Shown one piece after another: positions 50,327 through 57,169 of a stretch of DNA of 57,169 nt. The position numbers were made by a program, and so were the translations under genes. Numbering within the stretch: the first letter of the stretch is position 1; the number at the start of each line of letters is the position of its first letter. The notes beneath the pieces were generated by a model. The model was not told the DNA's origin, did not search any database, and worked only from the letters and a program-made list of their open reading frames with translations. Origin of the DNA: Chloroflexota bacterium (GTDB lineage Bacteria > Chloroflexota > Dormibacteria > Dormibacterales > Dormibacteraceae); contig VBHB01000102.1 of assembly GCA_005880315.1 (NCBI GenBank), positions 1-57,169 of the forward strand, read 5' to 3'.

Positions 50327-50751
50327 CTCGCGAACCCGATGAGCGCGGCGGCGATCACAAGGGAGGCTATCGCCCAGGCGGCGAACTGTGACAGCACGAT
50401 GAGGCGAGACGGCACGGGCTTGCCCGCCACCTTGATGTTGATGATCACCCCGGCCAGGCTGAGGAACGTGTAGCTGTGGTACAGCGCGAAGCCGAGGCAG
50501 ACGACGCTGAACGCGATGAAGGCGGGCGACCCCGATGCATAGAAGGCCTTGGGCCCGCCGGCGGCGCGGTGGATCTCGAACAGCAGCCAGAGCAGCCACA
50601 GAGCGAGAGGCAGCGCTGTGAACTCGCGAACTATGTACAGGAAGTAGTGGCGCTGGCGCAGCCACCATCCTGGCGTCATCTGTGACCGGTAGACGCGAGT
50701 CGCTTCGCCGCCAGTGGCCGCAGCCTCAGCGCCTTCTGGAGACGCCGTCAC
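50323..50751 (-). CDS. frdC: Fumarate reductase membrane subunit C
   Basis: A 142-aa protein from a GTG at 50751 that overlaps the frdB stop. The start of the FrdC core is TPGWWLRQRHYFLYIVREFT, and three hydrophobic helices follow (~40-60, ~75-98, ~115-138). A His in LYHSYTFLSLAG is a candidate quinone- or heme-site residue by position. It is coupled at both ends by 4-bp overlaps. The upstream open frame beyond 50751 is ignored because it runs into frdB. Confidence 0.9.
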   Translation of the reverse strand: MTASPEGAEAAATGGEATRVYRSQMTPGWWLRQRHYFLYIVREFTALPLALWLLWLLFEIHRAAGGPKAFYASGSPAFIAFSVVCLGFALYHSYTFLSLAGVIINIKVAGKPVPSRLIVLSQFAAWAIASLVIAAALIGFAR

Positions 50752-51491
50752 TCTTCGCGGGTTCCGAACGGAAGCACAAAACGCATGGTCGTGTCGAGCT
50801 TGGTCTGCTGGATCGCCTTGGCCGGGTCGACGCCTTTCGGGCAGACCACCGAGCATTCGCCGACAAAGCTGCATTCCCATACGCCTTCGGAGTTGGCGAG
50901 CATCGGAAGGCGCTCCGTCAATCCCTGGTCGCGCGAGTCGAGGTTGTAGCGGCGTGCGAGCGCTGTCGCCGCGGGGCCGAGAAACTCGTTGTTGAGACCG
51001 TAAACCGGACACGCCGCGTAGCACAGCATGCAGTTGATGCACTCGCTGAACTGCCGGAACTCGTCGATCTGGTCCATCGTCTGGCGGTGTTCGCCCGCCC
51101 CGAGCGGATAGTCCTGCTTGCGGATGATCCAGGGCTTGACGGACTTCAGCTTCTGCATGAAGCCCTCCATGTCGATCACGAGGTCGCGCACGATTGGAAA
51201 GTTGTTCAGCGGCTCGACTGTGATGGACCGCGGCCAGTAGTCGCGGAGGAAGGCGTTGCAGGTGAGCTTAGGAGTGCCGTTGACCATCATGCCGCAGCTA
51301 CCGCAGATGCCCATCCGGCATGACCATCTGTAGCTGAGGCTGCCGTCGACGTGGGATTTGATGTGGTTGAGCGCGTCGAGGACCACCATGCTCTCGTCTG
51401 AGAAGGGAATGTCGTATGACTGCAGGCGTGGGGCCTTGTCCCTGTCAGGATCGAAGCGCGTCGCCCGGATCGTGATCCTCTTCTCGGCCAA
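50748..51491 (-). CDS. frdB: Fumarate reductase/succinate dehydrogenase iron-sulfur subunit
   Basis: A 247-aa iron-sulfur protein. The [2Fe-2S] site is SCRMGICGSCG with a later Cys (KLTC). The [4Fe-4S] and [3Fe-4S] sites are CINCMLCYAACP and CSFVGECSVVCPKGVDP. These carry electrons between the flavin of FrdA and the membrane quinone. ATG at 51491, 9 bp after the frdA stop. The four-subunit operon resembles frdABCD of mycobacteria and enterics rather than sdhCDAB. Confidence 0.95.
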   Translation of the reverse strand: MAEKRITIRATRFDPDRDKAPRLQSYDIPFSDESMVVLDALNHIKSHVDGSLSYRWSCRMGICGSCGMMVNGTPKLTCNAFLRDYWPRSITVEPLNNFPIVRDLVIDMEGFMQKLKSVKPWIIRKQDYPLGAGEHRQTMDQIDEFRQFSECINCMLCYAACPVYGLNNEFLGPAATALARRYNLDSRDQGLTERLPMLANSEGVWECSFVGECSVVCPKGVDPAKAIQQTKLDTTMRFVLPFGTREE

Positions 51492-51500
51492 TCTCTTCTC

Positions 51501-53213
51501 CTAGTAGGTGCGGGCCTGCGGCTTGAAATTCGTGATATGGATGTCGCGATAGTCGAGCCTCGGCGCGGCGCCATCGGCGCGAAACGCAACCGTGTGCTTG
51601 AGCCATTTGGAATCGTCGCGCTCGGGAAAATCCCGGCGGGAGTGCGCGCCCCGCGATTCCTCCCTGGCCAGCGCGGAGTACGCGATCGTTTCTGAGACCT
51701 CGATCATGAAGTCGAGCTCGAGCGCCGCCGTCAGCTCCGTGTTGAACGTGCGGCTGGAGTCTTCGATCTTGATCTTCTCGAAACGATCCCGCAGCGAACC
51801 GAGCTGACGTGTGAGCTTCTCGAGGCCTTCTCGAGTGCGAAAGACTCCGGCACCGGCGTCCATGTCGTGCTGCAGCTCCTCGCGGATCGTTCCGATCCTC
51901 TCCTCCCCACCCTTCTTGTCGAGGAACGAGGCCTCGATCCGCCTGGTCTCGTCGGCCAGCAAGGCGTCGACCGGGTTCGCCCCCACCGCCTTGGCCGCGC
52001 TGGCGTACTCGGCGGCCGCCCGGCCGGCCGCGGCGCCGAACACCAGGCATTCGGACAGCGAGTTCGAGCCGAGCCGGTTCCCTCCGTTCAACCCGACGTT
52101 GGAGCATTCGCCCGCCGCGTAGAGGCCCAAGACCGGCGTGGCCCCGGAGATGTCCGCGTCGACGCCGCCCATCATGTAGTGCTGAACGGGACGCACGGGG
52201 ATCGGGTCCTTGACGATGTCGATGCCGACAAACTCTCGCCCGAGCTCGCGCATGAACGGCAGCTTGCGATCGATGACCTCTTCGCCGAGGTGTCGCACGT
52301 CGAGGTGCATGTACTTGCCATGAGGCCCCTCGAAGCCGCGGCCTTCCTCGAACTCGGTCGTCATCGCGCGGGAGATGATGTCGCGCGGGCCGAGCTCCAT
52401 CTTGTTGGGCACGTAACGCTTGAGGAACCGCTCGCCGTCCTTGTTGAGGAGATAGCCGCCCTCGCCGCGCACTGCTTCGGTGATCAGGATGCCCGTGAAC
52501 GGCAGCCCGGTCGGATGGAACTGGACCATCTCCATATCCTTCAGCCCGACGCCTGCCCGATACGCGAGGGCCATACCGTCGCCGGTGCAGATGTTGCCGT
52601 TGGTGGTGAACGCGTAGACGCGTCCAAGGCCACCCGTGGCGAGAATCACGGATTTCGCAGTGATCGCCTGGAAGCGACCGCTCCGCATGTCGATCGCGAC
52701 CACGCCCACGCAGCGCGAATCCTCCATCAGGAGCTTGGTGGCGAAGGCCTCGTCGTGGCGGTGGATCTGCTTGAACTGGAGCGATGTTTGAAAGACGCTG
52801 TGGAGCATGTGGAACCCGGTCTTGTCGGCGGCGAAGCAGGTGCGCCACGTGGTCATGCCGCCAAAAGGCCGCGCCGAGATCTTGCCGTCGGGATCGCGGC
52901 TCCATGGGCAGCCCCAGTGCTCCATCTGGATCACCTCGATCGGCGCTTCGCGTACGAAGGCCTCGACCACGTCCTGGTCGGCGAGATAGTCCGAGCCTTT
53001 GATGGTGTCGAAGGCGTGGTTCTCGTAGCTGTCCTCGGGGCGCAGCACGGCCGCGGCCCCACCCTCGGCTGAGACCGTGTGGCTGCGCATCGGATAGACC
53101 TTCGAGACCATCCCCACTTTCAGGAGCGGGTTGGCGTCGACCACGGCTATCGCCGCCCTGATGCCGGCCAGCCCGCCGCCGACCACCAAGACGTCGTAGC
53201 TCTCAGAATCCAT
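51501..53213 (-). CDS. frdA: Fumarate reductase/succinate dehydrogenase flavoprotein subunit
   Basis: A 570-aa flavoprotein from the ATG at 53213. It has an FAD dinucleotide fold (VLVVGGGLAGIRAA), the covalent-flavin His in MRSHTVSAEGG, the substrate loop HWGCPWSRDPDGK, and the catalytic Arg region TEAVRGEGGYLLNKDGERFL (as two pieces). It interconverts fumarate and succinate; the direction cannot be told from sequence. First gene of frdABCD. The start has no Shine-Dalgarno site. The divergent amine oxidase gene begins 36 bp away. Confidence 0.95.
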   Translation of the reverse strand: MDSESYDVLVVGGGLAGIRAAIAVVDANPLLKVGMVSKVYPMRSHTVSAEGGAAAVLRPEDSYENHAFDTIKGSDYLADQDVVEAFVREAPIEVIQMEHWGCPWSRDPDGKISARPFGGMTTWRTCFAADKTGFHMLHSVFQTSLQFKQIHRHDEAFATKLLMEDSRCVGVVAIDMRSGRFQAITAKSVILATGGLGRVYAFTTNGNICTGDGMALAYRAGVGLKDMEMVQFHPTGLPFTGILITEAVRGEGGYLLNKDGERFLKRYVPNKMELGPRDIISRAMTTEFEEGRGFEGPHGKYMHLDVRHLGEEVIDRKLPFMRELGREFVGIDIVKDPIPVRPVQHYMMGGVDADISGATPVLGLYAAGECSNVGLNGGNRLGSNSLSECLVFGAAAGRAAAEYASAAKAVGANPVDALLADETRRIEASFLDKKGGEERIGTIREELQHDMDAGAGVFRTREGLEKLTRQLGSLRDRFEKIKIEDSSRTFNTELTAALELDFMIEVSETIAYSALAREESRGAHSRRDFPERDDSKWLKHTVAFRADGAAPRLDYRDIHITNFKPQARTY

Positions 53214-53249
53214 GCAAACAAAGATGTTATTCGCTAACGGAACTCGACC

Positions 53250-54320
53250 TTGACGAGCACTCCGTACTGGCCGCGGCCGGCCGAGCGCTACGCCGGACGC
53301 TTGCCGGAGCGCGCTGACGTGCTCGTGATCGGCGGTGGGATCACCGGCACGAGCCTCCTCCATCACTTGGCCGCCCGTGGCATGGACGCGGTGCTCGTGG
53401 AGCGCGCGCACATCGCGTCGGGCGCGAGCGGGCGAAACGCGGGGTTTCTTCTGGCCGGCGTCGCCGACAGCTACGCGGATGCAGTCCGCACGTACGGGCG
53501 ATCGCGCGCTTCCGACATCTGGCACATGACGCTCGAGAACCACGCCACGATGACGGAGGCGGTGAAGGGCGAGGACGTCGGCCATCGCCGGTTGGGCAGC
53601 GCCATTCTGGCCTCGGGCGAAGAGGAAGCGGCCAGGCTCGCGGAATCCGCACAGCTGCTTGGCGAGGATGGGTTCGAGGTCAGGTGGGATGGCCGCCGCC
53701 TCGTCAACCCGCGGGATGGCGAGGTGAACCCGGCGGCGATGGTGGGAGCGCTCGCCCGACTGGCCGAGCCGGGAGCGATCCGCGAAGGCGTGAACGTGAC
53801 CGCCATTGAGGCGCGATCGCCCGAGGTGGTGGTGCATGCGGACGGCGCCGAATGCCGCGCCGGCTGCGTCATCCTCGCGACCAACGCGTACACGCCCCTC
53901 CTGCTGCCGCAGGTGGCGATCAAGCCGCGGCGCGCGCAGATGCTCGCCAGCGGCCCCGACGGGGCGCGCCTTTGCGACCTACCGACCTATTCGCATTTCG
54001 GCTATCGCTACTGGAGGCAGATGCCGACGGGTGAGGTCCTGATCGGCGGCTGGCGCGACACCGCTTACGACGAAGAGATTGGCTACGACGAGACTCCAAC
54101 AGATCAGATCCAGGCCCATCTCGATGCCCAGCTGAAGCGCATGGGAGCTGAGTCCGGGGTGACCCATCGCTGGGCCGGCATCATGGGGTTTACGGAAACG
54201 GGGCTGCCGCTGGTGGGTCCGGTCGAAGGCCTGCCCGGTGTCTACCTGTGCGCGGGCTTCAACGGCCACGGCATGGGTTTCGCCTTCGTCAGCGCGAAGA
54301 GGTTGGTCGAGTCGCTGTAG
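53250..54320 (+). CDS. FAD-dependent amine/amino-acid oxidoreductase (DAO family)
   Basis: A 356-aa flavoenzyme: N-terminal FAD site VLVIGGGITGTSLLHHLAARG, then GASGRNAGFLLAG, a typical PuuB-like region. The C-terminal flavin-contacting segment is GVYLCAGFNGHGMGFAFVSA. It resembles gamma-glutamylputrescine-oxidase-type enzymes and would oxidise a secondary amine or amino acid with release of H2O2. The TTG start at 53250 is chosen because it begins right before the family's Y-W-P; no ATG is near. Its end overlaps the convergent dipeptidase gene by 32 bp. Confidence 0.85.
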   Translation: MTSTPYWPRPAERYAGRLPERADVLVIGGGITGTSLLHHLAARGMDAVLVERAHIASGASGRNAGFLLAGVADSYADAVRTYGRSRASDIWHMTLENHATMTEAVKGEDVGHRRLGSAILASGEEEAARLAESAQLLGEDGFEVRWDGRRLVNPRDGEVNPAAMVGALARLAEPGAIREGVNVTAIEARSPEVVVHADGAECRAGCVILATNAYTPLLLPQVAIKPRRAQMLASGPDGARLCDLPTYSHFGYRYWRQMPTGEVLIGGWRDTAYDEEIGYDETPTDQIQAHLDAQLKRMGAESGVTHRWAGIMGFTETGLPLVGPVEGLPGVYLCAGFNGHGMGFAFVSAKRLVESL

Positions 54321-55281
54321 GGGCGGGAAGCGAGCGCCGGAGAAACGCTATCCAGTTCTCGCCCATGACGCCGTCGACCTGGGCGGCGCTGAAGTGCTTG
54401 CGCAGCATCCCGCGCAGCTGTTTCAACTCGTTCAGGTCGGCGATGGGCCCATACCTCGAGTCGATGCCGCCGTCGAGGTCGGTGCCGAGGCCGACATGCT
54501 CCGGACCTCCGGTGGAGCGGGCGTGGTGAACCGCATGCCGGACCACGTCCTCGAGGCTCGTCTTGCCTTTGGAGCGGAGGTGGTTCGGATAGAAGCTGAT
54601 GCCGACGATGCCTCCGCGGCGCGCGATCTCCGCGGCGGTCGCGCTGGTGATCTGGCGATCTCCAGAAACCAGCTCTCGCGCATTGCTGTGCGAAGCGATG
54701 ATCGGACCGCGCCACATCTCAAACGCGTCAGCAACCGCCTGGTCGGCCATGTGGCTCAGGTCCAGGATGACGTGCTTGCGCCGCATGGCCTTCAGGAGCT
54801 GGACGCCGAGCTTGGTCAGGCCGCCTGGTGCGCGGGTGCCGCCGCTATAGCGGGTCCGGCTCCAGGCCGGACCGATGATCCGCAACCCCATGTCGGTCCA
54901 GGCGCCGAGCTGGCTCGGGGTTTCGATCGGGTCGGCTCCTTCCATGAGCATCACGGCCGCGACCTGGCCCCGCCGCCATCCGCCGACGTAGCGCTCGAGA
55001 TCTCGTGAGTCGCGAATCAGCTGGACCTCGCAGGCCCGGTAGTAGCTGACCTGGGAGCGCGCCATGATGTGGGCTTCGTGCGCGTTCTCGTACACATAAC
55101 GCGTGCGCATCGCCCGCCTCGCCAGTGCCGGTGCCGTGTACAGGGTCGCGAAGACGAGGCCGACGCCGGCGCCGATGAGCGAATCCCGGCTGATCACGTA
55201 GCGCGGCGCCGGCGGGCCCAGGAAGCCGCGACCGTCCGCGAGGGCGTTCCAGCCGATGTCCAGGTGTGCGTCGACGATCAC
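54289..55281 (-). CDS. Membrane dipeptidase (peptidase M19) family protein
   Basis: A 330-aa binuclear zinc hydrolase. Zinc ligands are in VDAHLDIGWN (His and Asp), in a Glu in MLMEGADPI, and in the two His of LDLSHMADQ and IASHSNAR. The C-terminal HVGLGTDLDGG is typical of M19 renal-dipeptidase-like proteins. It hydrolyses dipeptides or D-amino-acid amides in the family. No signal peptide. The GTG start overlaps the stop of the PfkB-like gene. Its end overlaps the DAO gene, convergent. Confidence 0.9.
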   Translation of the reverse strand: MIVDAHLDIGWNALADGRGFLGPPAPRYVISRDSLIGAGVGLVFATLYTAPALARRAMRTRYVYENAHEAHIMARSQVSYYRACEVQLIRDSRDLERYVGGWRRGQVAAVMLMEGADPIETPSQLGAWTDMGLRIIGPAWSRTRYSGGTRAPGGLTKLGVQLLKAMRRKHVILDLSHMADQAVADAFEMWRGPIIASHSNARELVSGDRQITSATAAEIARRGGIVGISFYPNHLRSKGKTSLEDVVRHAVHHARSTGGPEHVGLGTDLDGGIDSRYGPIADLNELKQLRGMLRKHFSAAQVDGVMGENWIAFLRRSLPAPTATRPTSSR

Positions 55282-55805
55282 TCCGCTGCCACCAGCACAG
55301 CCCGACCGGCGGCTTCAACCGGCGCGCAGCCTTCCATGAGCGCTACGCAGAACGTGGCGGCCAGGGCAGCCGTGTTCGACGCGGACGCGGGCGCATGGAC
55401 TCGGCGGCCGTGGACACTGCAGCCGCCGGACTCGATCCGGATGACCGGCATCGAGGCGATCCCCTCAAGCGGCCCTCCCAGCTCGGACGCCGCCGCCTCA
55501 GACGCAAAGAGGATGTCGGGCCTCATGCCGGCCAGCTCGTACGCCGCCTGAGGGCCGCCGAGCTCGCGGATCCAGCCCGTGTCGCCCAGCTCGATGGCAA
55601 GGAGCGCGCCGTCATGCCTGGCGGCCTCGACCGTGGCGCGGAAATCAGCCTTCCTGGGTGAGTCGAAGAGCAGCTGGGCCTGAATGTAGACCAGAGCCGC
55701 GCCCGACCAGCCGCCGCGCCGGGTGGGAGCCGCCGGCGTCGCCTGCCCGCCGAGGAGGCTCGTCCAACGGCAGAATTCCGCCTCCTCCCCCAGCGTGGCA
55801 ACCAT
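55278..55805 (-). CDS. PfkB-like (ribokinase-fold) protein, short and catalytically degenerate
   Basis: 175 aa from the ATG at 55805 (open frame to 55931). The pattern GALLAIELGDTGWIREL, PDILFASEAAASELGG, PVIRIESGGCSVHG, then a C-terminal LAATFCVALMEGCAPVEAAG fits the second half of the PfkB sugar-kinase fold. The GAGD box with its catalytic Asp is replaced by SASNTAAL, and the N-terminal substrate lid is absent. It may be a remnant or a non-catalytic partner of the M19 dipeptidase, with which it overlaps by 4 nt. Confidence 0.6.
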   Translation of the reverse strand: MVATLGEEAEFCRWTSLLGGQATPAAPTRRGGWSGAALVYIQAQLLFDSPRKADFRATVEAARHDGALLAIELGDTGWIRELGGPQAAYELAGMRPDILFASEAAASELGGPLEGIASMPVIRIESGGCSVHGRRVHAPASASNTAALAATFCVALMEGCAPVEAAGRAVLVAAE

Positions 55806-55822
55806 TCGGCGTCGAGAATAAC

Positions 55823-55872
55823 TTGGCTTGAAACCCTGTATGTGGTGATAATGAAGCCATTCACTATGAATG
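55823..55872 (+). promoter_or_regulatory. Promoter and dyad operator of the marR gene
   Basis: TTGGCT (55823-55828), an 18-bp spacer, and GATAAT (55847-55852). The expected start at ~55859 lies in the perfect inverted repeat CATTCA-CTA-TGAATG (55858-55872). A MarR-type protein bound there would block its own transcription and that of the coupled efflux gene. Confidence 0.5.
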
Positions 55873-56438
55873 ACGACACCATGAATCGATCTACAACGCA
55901 TTCTCTGCCCCGCGAGCTGGGTTCGGGCCACGAGCTCGCCCGCGACGAATCAGGACGCCTCTACAGCGTCCACATGCGTGAGCTCTTCGAGGATCTCCAC
56001 GTCGACATGAGCGCCGTGGAGGCGCTCGGTGCGATGAAGATCGCCGGCCACATGCTGGGCTTGCTCCAGGAGCGCTGGGCCGAGAAGCACGGCCTCACCC
56101 AGGGCCGCCTTGGCGTGCTGTTTCGCCTGTACCGATGCGGCGACACCCCGCTCGGGGATTTGGCCGCGAACATGGAGTCCACGCCTCGCAACATCACAGG
56201 GCTCGTCGACCACCTGGAGCGCGACGGCCTTGTCGAGCGCGTCCCGGATCCGTCCGACAGGCGCTCGATCCGGGCAAGGCTGACGGAGGCAGGGCGCGCC
56301 CGCATCCAGGCGGTCTGGAAAGAGGGCGTGGACCATCAGTTCGAGATGGTCGAAGGGTTCAGCAAAGACGACCTGGCGCAGCTTCGACACCTGTGCCTGC
56401 AGCTGGTGATCAACGCCAGGAAGGAGCTGGGGAAGTGA
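55866..56438 (+). CDS. MarR-family transcriptional regulator
   Basis: About 190 aa. The winged helix is at ~85-155: LTQGRLGVLFRLYRCGDTPL, then LAANMESTPRNITGLVDHL (recognition helix) and the wing region ERVPDPSDRRSIRARLTEAG, a firm MarR signature. Starts at 55842 (GTG), 55851, 55866 and 55881 share the frame. 55866 is a compromise; no Shine-Dalgarno site supports any of them. Its stop overlaps the efflux gene GTG, so it probably represses its own operon in response to a small-molecule ligand. Confidence 0.85.
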   Translation: MNDDTMNRSTTHSLPRELGSGHELARDESGRLYSVHMRELFEDLHVDMSAVEALGAMKIAGHMLGLLQERWAEKHGLTQGRLGVLFRLYRCGDTPLGDLAANMESTPRNITGLVDHLERDGLVERVPDPSDRRSIRARLTEAGRARIQAVWKEGVDHQFEMVEGFSKDDLAQLRHLCLQLVINARKELGK

Positions 56439-57169
56439 TAACTCAAGGGCTGTCGCGCAACCGCGTGATTCTCGCCACAGCCGGGACGATGCTGGCGCTG
56501 CTGCTGGCCGCTCTAGACCAGACCATCGTCGGTACGGCGATCCCGCGCATCGTGGCCGACCTCAACGGGCTCGACCGCCTGGCATGGGTCACGACCGCCT
56601 ACCTGGTCACCTCGACGACCATGACCCCGATCGCCGGCAAGCTGGGCGATCTCTTCGGCCGCAAGCCCTTCCTGCTCGCCGGGATGATCGGCTTTGTCGC
56701 CGCGTCAGCCCTTTGCGGACTGTCCCAGGACATGACGCAGCTGATCGTGTTCCGAGGCATCCAGGGCATCTTCGGGGGCGTGCTTTTCGCCACTGTGTTC
56801 ACTGTGATCGGCGACCTCTTTCCGCCCGAGAGCCGAGGCCGGGTGCAGGGCATGTTCGGGGGCGTGTTCGGCCTGAGCTCGATAGTCGGCCCCACAGCCG
56901 GCGGCTTCATCACGGACCACTGGAGCTGGAGATGGGTCTTCGAGGTCAACATTCCCGTCGGCATCATCGCCGTGGCTGTCGTGCTCGCCGGGCTTCCGTA
57001 CGTGCGCTCGAAGGCGTCGTGGCGTGACATCGACTTCTGGGGCGCGCTGACGCTGGCCGCCGGCGTCGTTCCCCTGCTGATCGCGCTTTCGATCACGCGC
57101 GACCACGCTTGGACTTCCCCCGAGGTCGTGGGCTTGCTCGCTTTGGCCGCCGCGATGCTGGCTGCGTTT
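56435..57169 (+). CDS. MFS transporter, DHA2 (EmrB/QacA) drug efflux, 3' truncated by window edge
   Basis: A GTG at 56435 overlaps the marR stop (GTGA). 245 codons are in the window and the frame is still open at the edge. DHA2 motifs: LAALDQTIVGTAIPRIV in helix 1 (L-D-x-T-I-V-x-x-A-x-P motif D1), GKLGDLFGRKPFLL (motif A), and a motif C-like GGVFGLSSIVGPTAGGFI with WRWVFEVNIPVG. Fourteen helices are expected in the whole protein. It expels lipophilic compounds using proton motive force and is regulated by the MarR protein encoded upstream. Confidence 0.92.
   Translation, partial: MITQGLSRNRVILATAGTMLALLLAALDQTIVGTAIPRIVADLNGLDRLAWVTTAYLVTSTTMTPIAGKLGDLFGRKPFLLAGMIGFVAASALCGLSQDMTQLIVFRGIQGIFGGVLFATVFTVIGDLFPPESRGRVQGMFGGVFGLSSIVGPTAGGFITDHWSWRWVFEVNIPVGIIAVAVVLAGLPYVRSKASWRDIDFWGALTLAAGVVPLLIALSITRDHAWTSPEVVGLLALAAAMLAAF

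Overview
The window is a high-GC bacterial chromosome segment, gene-dense and full of 4-bp start/stop overlaps (ATGA, GTGA). A type VII (ESX/WXG100) secretion locus, AAA-cyclase regulators, FrdABCD of the mycobacterial type, a lipoprotein, a Tat-type substrate-binding protein and several short-leader promoters point to a monoderm, Actinomycetota/Chloroflexota/Dormibacterota-like soil lineage. No rRNA or marker gene settles the phylum, so this is inference.

Layout. 1-9.8 kb: a partial gene with its terminator, then a leftward GNAT, an alpha/beta-hydrolase-glycosyltransferase fusion and a methyltransferase, facing a rightward LuxR-type ATPase fused to a cyclase-like domain, a second methyltransferase and an MFS transporter. 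9.85-13.8 kb: a leftward sugar ABC operon (binding protein, two permeases, TIM-barrel isomerase) without its ATPase. 14-22.6 kb: a GHKL ATPase, two small ORFs, a YcaO-TfuA pair (peptide backbone modification), an AAA/TPR adenylate cyclase and a CRP-type regulator. 22.7-33.9 kb: a compact type VII secretion island. Its leftward arm has three WXG100/EspC-like proteins, a CpnT-like toxin ending in a DddA/SCP1.201-like cytidine deaminase domain, and an Imm1-like immunity gene. Its rightward and central arm has a YukD-MinD fusion, EccD, a triple-ATPase EccC, a small membrane protein and an EspI-like ATPase.

33.9-45.6 kb: a membrane protein, a response regulator, an AlkZ-like glycosylase and RtcB RNA ligase, followed by a curious stretch with two tandem 130-bp structured repeats, a shortened tRNA-like sequence and a small terminated leftward transcript. 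Then come an AbrB-like protein, a 38-aa basic protein, a flotillin-like SPFH protein, a sigma/anti-sigma pair, a second copy of the structured repeat read into the 3' end of a membrane-protein gene, and a lipoprotein. 45.6-57.2 kb is metabolic: histidine phosphatase, APH-like kinase and acyl-CoA dehydrogenase; an MBL-rhodanese enzyme; frdABCD; a FAD amine oxidase; an M19 dipeptidase with a degenerate PfkB-like protein; and a MarR regulator coupled to a DHA2 efflux pump that runs off the edge.

Most interesting: (1) the type VII secreted DddA-like deaminase with Imm1; (2) the YcaO-TfuA pair with a 45-aa Cys-containing ORF upstream; (3) the structured repeat family and tRNA-like element just upstream of rtcB; (4) a 78-bp dispersed repeat found twice, both times between convergent genes; (5) a recurring -10 box about 10 nt from the start codon, which suggests leaderless mRNAs.
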